Below are positions 5,824 through 7,326 of a stretch of 7,326 bases of DNA, in pieces. The stretch is taken from assembly GCA_023418355.1 (NCBI GenBank), contig JAEZZU010000293.1, forward strand, positions 1 through 7,326, in the 5' to 3' direction. A model generated the notes under the pieces. The model had not been told where the DNA came from. It did no database searches and was given only the letters and a program-made list of their open reading frames with translations. Numbering within the stretch: the stretch's first letter is position 1; every line of letters starts with the position of its first letter. The position numbers and the translations under genes are program-made. The stretch is from Pseudomonadota bacterium. GTDB taxonomy: Bacteria; Pseudomonadota; Gammaproteobacteria; Burkholderiales; Burkholderiaceae_C.

Positions 5824-6942
5824 TCAACCGCGCAGAAACTCATCCAGCGCCGCCTGCGCAATACGCCAGTTCGCACCAATCTTGCGGCCCTTGAGGTTGC
5901 CTGCTTCCAGCTCGACCAGCACATCGGCCACCTCTACGCCCAGCAACTGGGCAGTCTGCTCGGGCGTATAGACCTGCAATCCTGCAGATGCGGGGGGCGC
6001 AGCCGGTGCCTGGGCCGCCTGCGCGGCAGCCGGGGAAAACGCATCGTGCGCCACCTGTGCACCCAAAGCTGGCTGACTGGGTGCAGGCTGCTGCATCTGC
6101 TTCATCATTTCCTGCGCCATGCCAAAGCCCATGGCCATGGTGGCGGGAATGGTTGCGGCAGCCGCACCTTCGCCGCCTTGTGCCATGGCTTGGCCCATCT
6201 GGTACTTCACATAGTCGTTCAGGTTGCCAATGGCGCTCATACTGGAGCGCTTGTCGATGGCTTCTTCCACCTCAGGCGGCACGGAGACGTTTTCCAGCAC
6301 AAAGCTGGTGACTTCAATGCCGTACTTTTCCACCATCGCCGGGTTGATGATCTGCACCAGCGCATCACCCAAATCGCCATAGCGCGTAGCCACATCCAGC
6401 ACGGGCACCTGCGCCTTGGCCAGTGCTTCGGTGAAGACGCTGACGATGCGCGAGCGCATGGTGTCGGCAAACTCGTCGATGCGGAAGTTCTGGTCCGTAC
6501 CCGCCACTTCCTTCAGGAACTTGGCAGGTTCCACGATGCGGAAGTCATACGTACCAAAGGCGCGGATGCGCACCACGCCAAAGTCCTTGTCGCGCATGAG
6601 CACGGGGTTGGACGTGCCCCACTTGTTGCCCGTGAACAGGCGCGTGTTGATGTAGTAGACATCGCACTTGAAGGGCGACTGAAAACCGTACTTCCAGCCC
6701 AGGATGGTGGAGAGCACCGGAATGTTCTCAGTGGTGAGCGTGTGCTTGCCGGGGCCAAACAGATCGGCGTACTGGCCCGCCGCCACAAACTGCACCTGCT
6801 GCGACTCGCGCACGATCAGCTGTGCGCCGTTCTTGATTTCCTTGTCCTCATCGGGCCAGCGGTAGGACAGCGTGTCGCGCGAGTCATCGGTCCACTCAAT
6901 GACTTCAATCAGCTGGTTCTTGATGATGTTGAACAGGTTCAT
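5824..6942 (-). CDS. SPFH-domain protein with C-terminal helix-turn-helix (YdjI-like)
   Basis: The 372-residue product has no signal peptide or membrane segment. Residues 1-~230 form an SPFH (stomatin/prohibitin/flotillin) core of the kind often labelled 'virion core protein' or 'antifreeze protein': VIEWTDDSRDTLSYRWP (14-30), the NGAQLIVRESQQVQFVAAGQ strand pair (38-57), FGPGKHTLTTENIPVL (62-77), and a helix ending in GIEVTSFVLENVSVPPEVEEAIDKR (208-232). A Gly/Ala/Met-rich part (250-284) and a Pro/Ala linker (285-321) follow. Residues 322-371 (VYTPEQTAQLLGVEVADV, then EAGNLKGRKIGANWRI and ALDEFL) match the excisionase/MerR-like HTH_17 pattern. The ATG at 6942 has GAGGA 8 bases upstream (6950-6954). 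Stop codons TGA and TAA are adjacent. B. subtilis YdjI, an SPFH protein recruited to the membrane by YdjG/YdjH with PspA, is the closest known parallel. Scaffold role at the membrane is inferred. Confidence 0.88.
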   Translation of the reverse strand: MNLFNIIKNQLIEVIEWTDDSRDTLSYRWPDEDKEIKNGAQLIVRESQQVQFVAAGQYADLFGPGKHTLTTENIPVLSTILGWKYGFQSPFKCDVYYINTRLFTGNKWGTSNPVLMRDKDFGVVRIRAFGTYDFRIVEPAKFLKEVAGTDQNFRIDEFADTMRSRIVSVFTEALAKAQVPVLDVATRYGDLGDALVQIINPAMVEKYGIEVTSFVLENVSVPPEVEEAIDKRSSMSAIGNLNDYVKYQMGQAMAQGGEGAAAATIPATMAMGFGMAQEMMKQMQQPAPSQPALGAQVAHDAFSPAAAQAAQAPAAPPASAGLQVYTPEQTAQLLGVEVADVLVELEAGNLKGRKIGANWRIAQAALDEFLRG

Positions 6943-6949
6943 GCCAATG

Positions 6950-6954
6950 TCCTC
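6950..6954 (-). promoter_or_regulatory. Ribosome binding site of the SPFH gene
   Basis: On the minus strand GAGGA stands 7-8 bases before the ATG at 6942 and supports that start; no competing start with a similar site is seen nearby. Confidence 0.7.
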
Positions 6955-6983
6955 GCAGGTGGTGGTTCAAAAAGCTGCAAAGC

Positions 6984-6989
6984 ATTGTA
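6984..6989 (-). promoter_or_regulatory. Likely -10 box for the SPFH/zinc-ribbon operon
   Basis: Read on the minus strand this is TACAAT, a close match to TATAAT, 42 bases before the ATG. The matching -35 is poor: the T-rich TATTTT stretch lies at about the right distance (17 bases) but is not TTGACA. An activator or an alternative sigma factor is possible. Confidence 0.35.
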
Positions 6990-7022
6990 GGGCGTGGCTG
7001 ATTGCAAAAATAAGAGCGGCTA

Positions 7023-7050
7023 GTGCTTGCCGTTGCAGTATTTCAAGCAC
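7023..7050. repeat. Perfect 7-base inverted repeat in the divergent region
   Basis: GTGCTTG (7023-7029) and CAAGCAC (7044-7050) form perfect inverted arms 14 bases apart, upstream of the SPFH promoter. A centre-to-centre spacing of 21 bases, two helical turns, would suit a dimeric regulator bound on one face of the DNA, but it may simply be an RNA or cruciform stem belonging to the neighbouring repeat. Confidence 0.35.
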
Positions 7051-7095
7051 AAATGCTTTTGAAAGCAATGTAGATCAAGCGCTTGCAGCTCACTT
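7051..7095 (+). repeat. Short intergenic repeat, copy 2 (AAATGC...CAAGCGCT type)
   Basis: A diverged relative of the element at 2347: AAATGC at 7051-7056, then the perfect palindrome CAAGCGCTTG at 7076-7085, then CAGCT. It also has a small TGCTT-TTGA-AAGCA hairpin at 7054-7067. It lies between the divergent SPFH and glyQ genes. Confidence 0.35.
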
Positions 7096-7141
7096 TTTAT
7101 GAAAGAAGGCAGGGTGGACTTCACGGACACACCATCCGCAA

Positions 7142-7170
7142 CAGAAACTTGGCGGCAACGCGCCTAGAAT
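7142..7170 (+). promoter_or_regulatory. Possible glyQ promoter
   Basis: TAGAAT at 7165-7170 is a good -10 for this group of bacteria. The hexamer 17 bases upstream (CAGAAA, 7142-7147) is a weak -35 with 3 of 6 matches. If used, the glyQ leader would be about 115 bases and would contain the hairpins at 7190-7207 (7 pairs, ATAA loop) and 7255-7267 (AGGCC/GGCCT, 3-base loop). Apart from these elements I see nothing in 6990-7292. Confidence 0.3.
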
Positions 7171-7292
7171 CATTCCTTTACGCGCCCGTGCGCGGCATAA
7201 GCCGTGCCTGCAAGTTGCCGGGCCTTTCTGAACACCCATAACGACCGCCTGCGTAGGCCAATGGCCTGTGCGGCACAGACACCGCTAACGTC

Positions 7293-7326
7293 ATGCTGAG
7301 CTTCCAACAAATCATTCTGAAACTGC
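7293..7326 (+). CDS. glyQ: Glycyl-tRNA synthetase alpha subunit, N-terminus (truncated by window edge)
   Basis: The ATG at 7293 opens the frame MLSFQQIILKL, which is the well-conserved opening of bacterial GlyQ (M-L-T/S-F-Q-x-I-I-L-x-L-Q). GlyQ is the catalytic alpha chain of the alpha2-beta2 glycyl-tRNA synthetase and is normally followed by glyS. Only 11 full codons are visible, so the call depends on this short signature. No strong ribosome binding site is seen; the bases before the start are ACCGCTAACGTC. Confidence 0.75.
   Translation, partial: MLSFQQIILKL

Noticed and set aside
5697..5924. Minus-strand 75-residue frame and plus-strand frames across the solo repeat
   Set aside because: They consist of the repeat translated plus the wrong frame of the SPFH gene; no independent coding sign.
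5791..6990. 399-residue plus-strand open frame opposite the SPFH gene
   Set aside because: It is the antisense shadow of a gene with high GC codon use; the product is His/Leu/Arg-rich and unlike any family, while the minus strand encodes a clear SPFH protein with a ribosome binding site.

Overview
The window looks like the chromosome of a betaproteobacterium of the order Burkholderiales, probably Comamonadaceae (Comamonas, Delftia or Acidovorax-like). This rests on high GC codon use, the style of the rml and glyQ proteins, and a short AAATGC...CAAGCGCT intergenic repeat that I remember from that family. The genus is an inference; no rRNA or other marker gene is present.

Layout: (1) 1-323 is the 3' end of a type III pantothenate kinase gene (coaX). 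(2) 378-3840 is a compact rmlBDAC operon (rfbB-rfbD-rfbA-rfbC) for dTDP-L-rhamnose, starting from a good promoter just after coaX. rfbB/rfbD and rfbA/rfbC overlap by ATGA; rfbD and rfbA are separated by about 60 bases carrying a hairpin repeat. rfbD carries an apparent one-base deletion near 2268 that replaces its last ~25 residues, while the expected C-terminus is still legible in another frame. (3) 3854-4494 is a non-coding array of about 2.5 tandem copies of a ~257-base hairpin-rich, G-run-rich repeat, lying between converging genes. (4) 4503-6942 on the minus strand is a two-gene unit: an SPFH-domain protein whose C-terminus is an excisionase/MerR-like helix-turn-helix, followed by a double zinc-ribbon protein with a single C-terminal membrane segment. 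One solo copy of the repeat module sits between them. (5) 6943-7292 is a divergent promoter region, and (6) 7293-7326 is the first 11 codons of glyQ (glycyl-tRNA synthetase alpha chain).

How the genes work together: the four Rml enzymes turn glucose-1-phosphate and dTTP into dTDP-L-rhamnose, the donor for LPS O-antigen, exopolysaccharide or rhamnolipid. The SPFH and zinc-ribbon pair recalls the Bacillus subtilis YdjI/YdjG pair of a PspA-linked membrane-stress module, with the zinc-ribbon protein as likely membrane anchor for the soluble SPFH protein. The main points for a second look are this pair with its unusual helix-turn-helix tail, the rfbD frameshift, the paired TGAYGTGTCA boxes in the rml promoter, and the repeat family with G-quadruplex motifs on opposite strands at its two ends.
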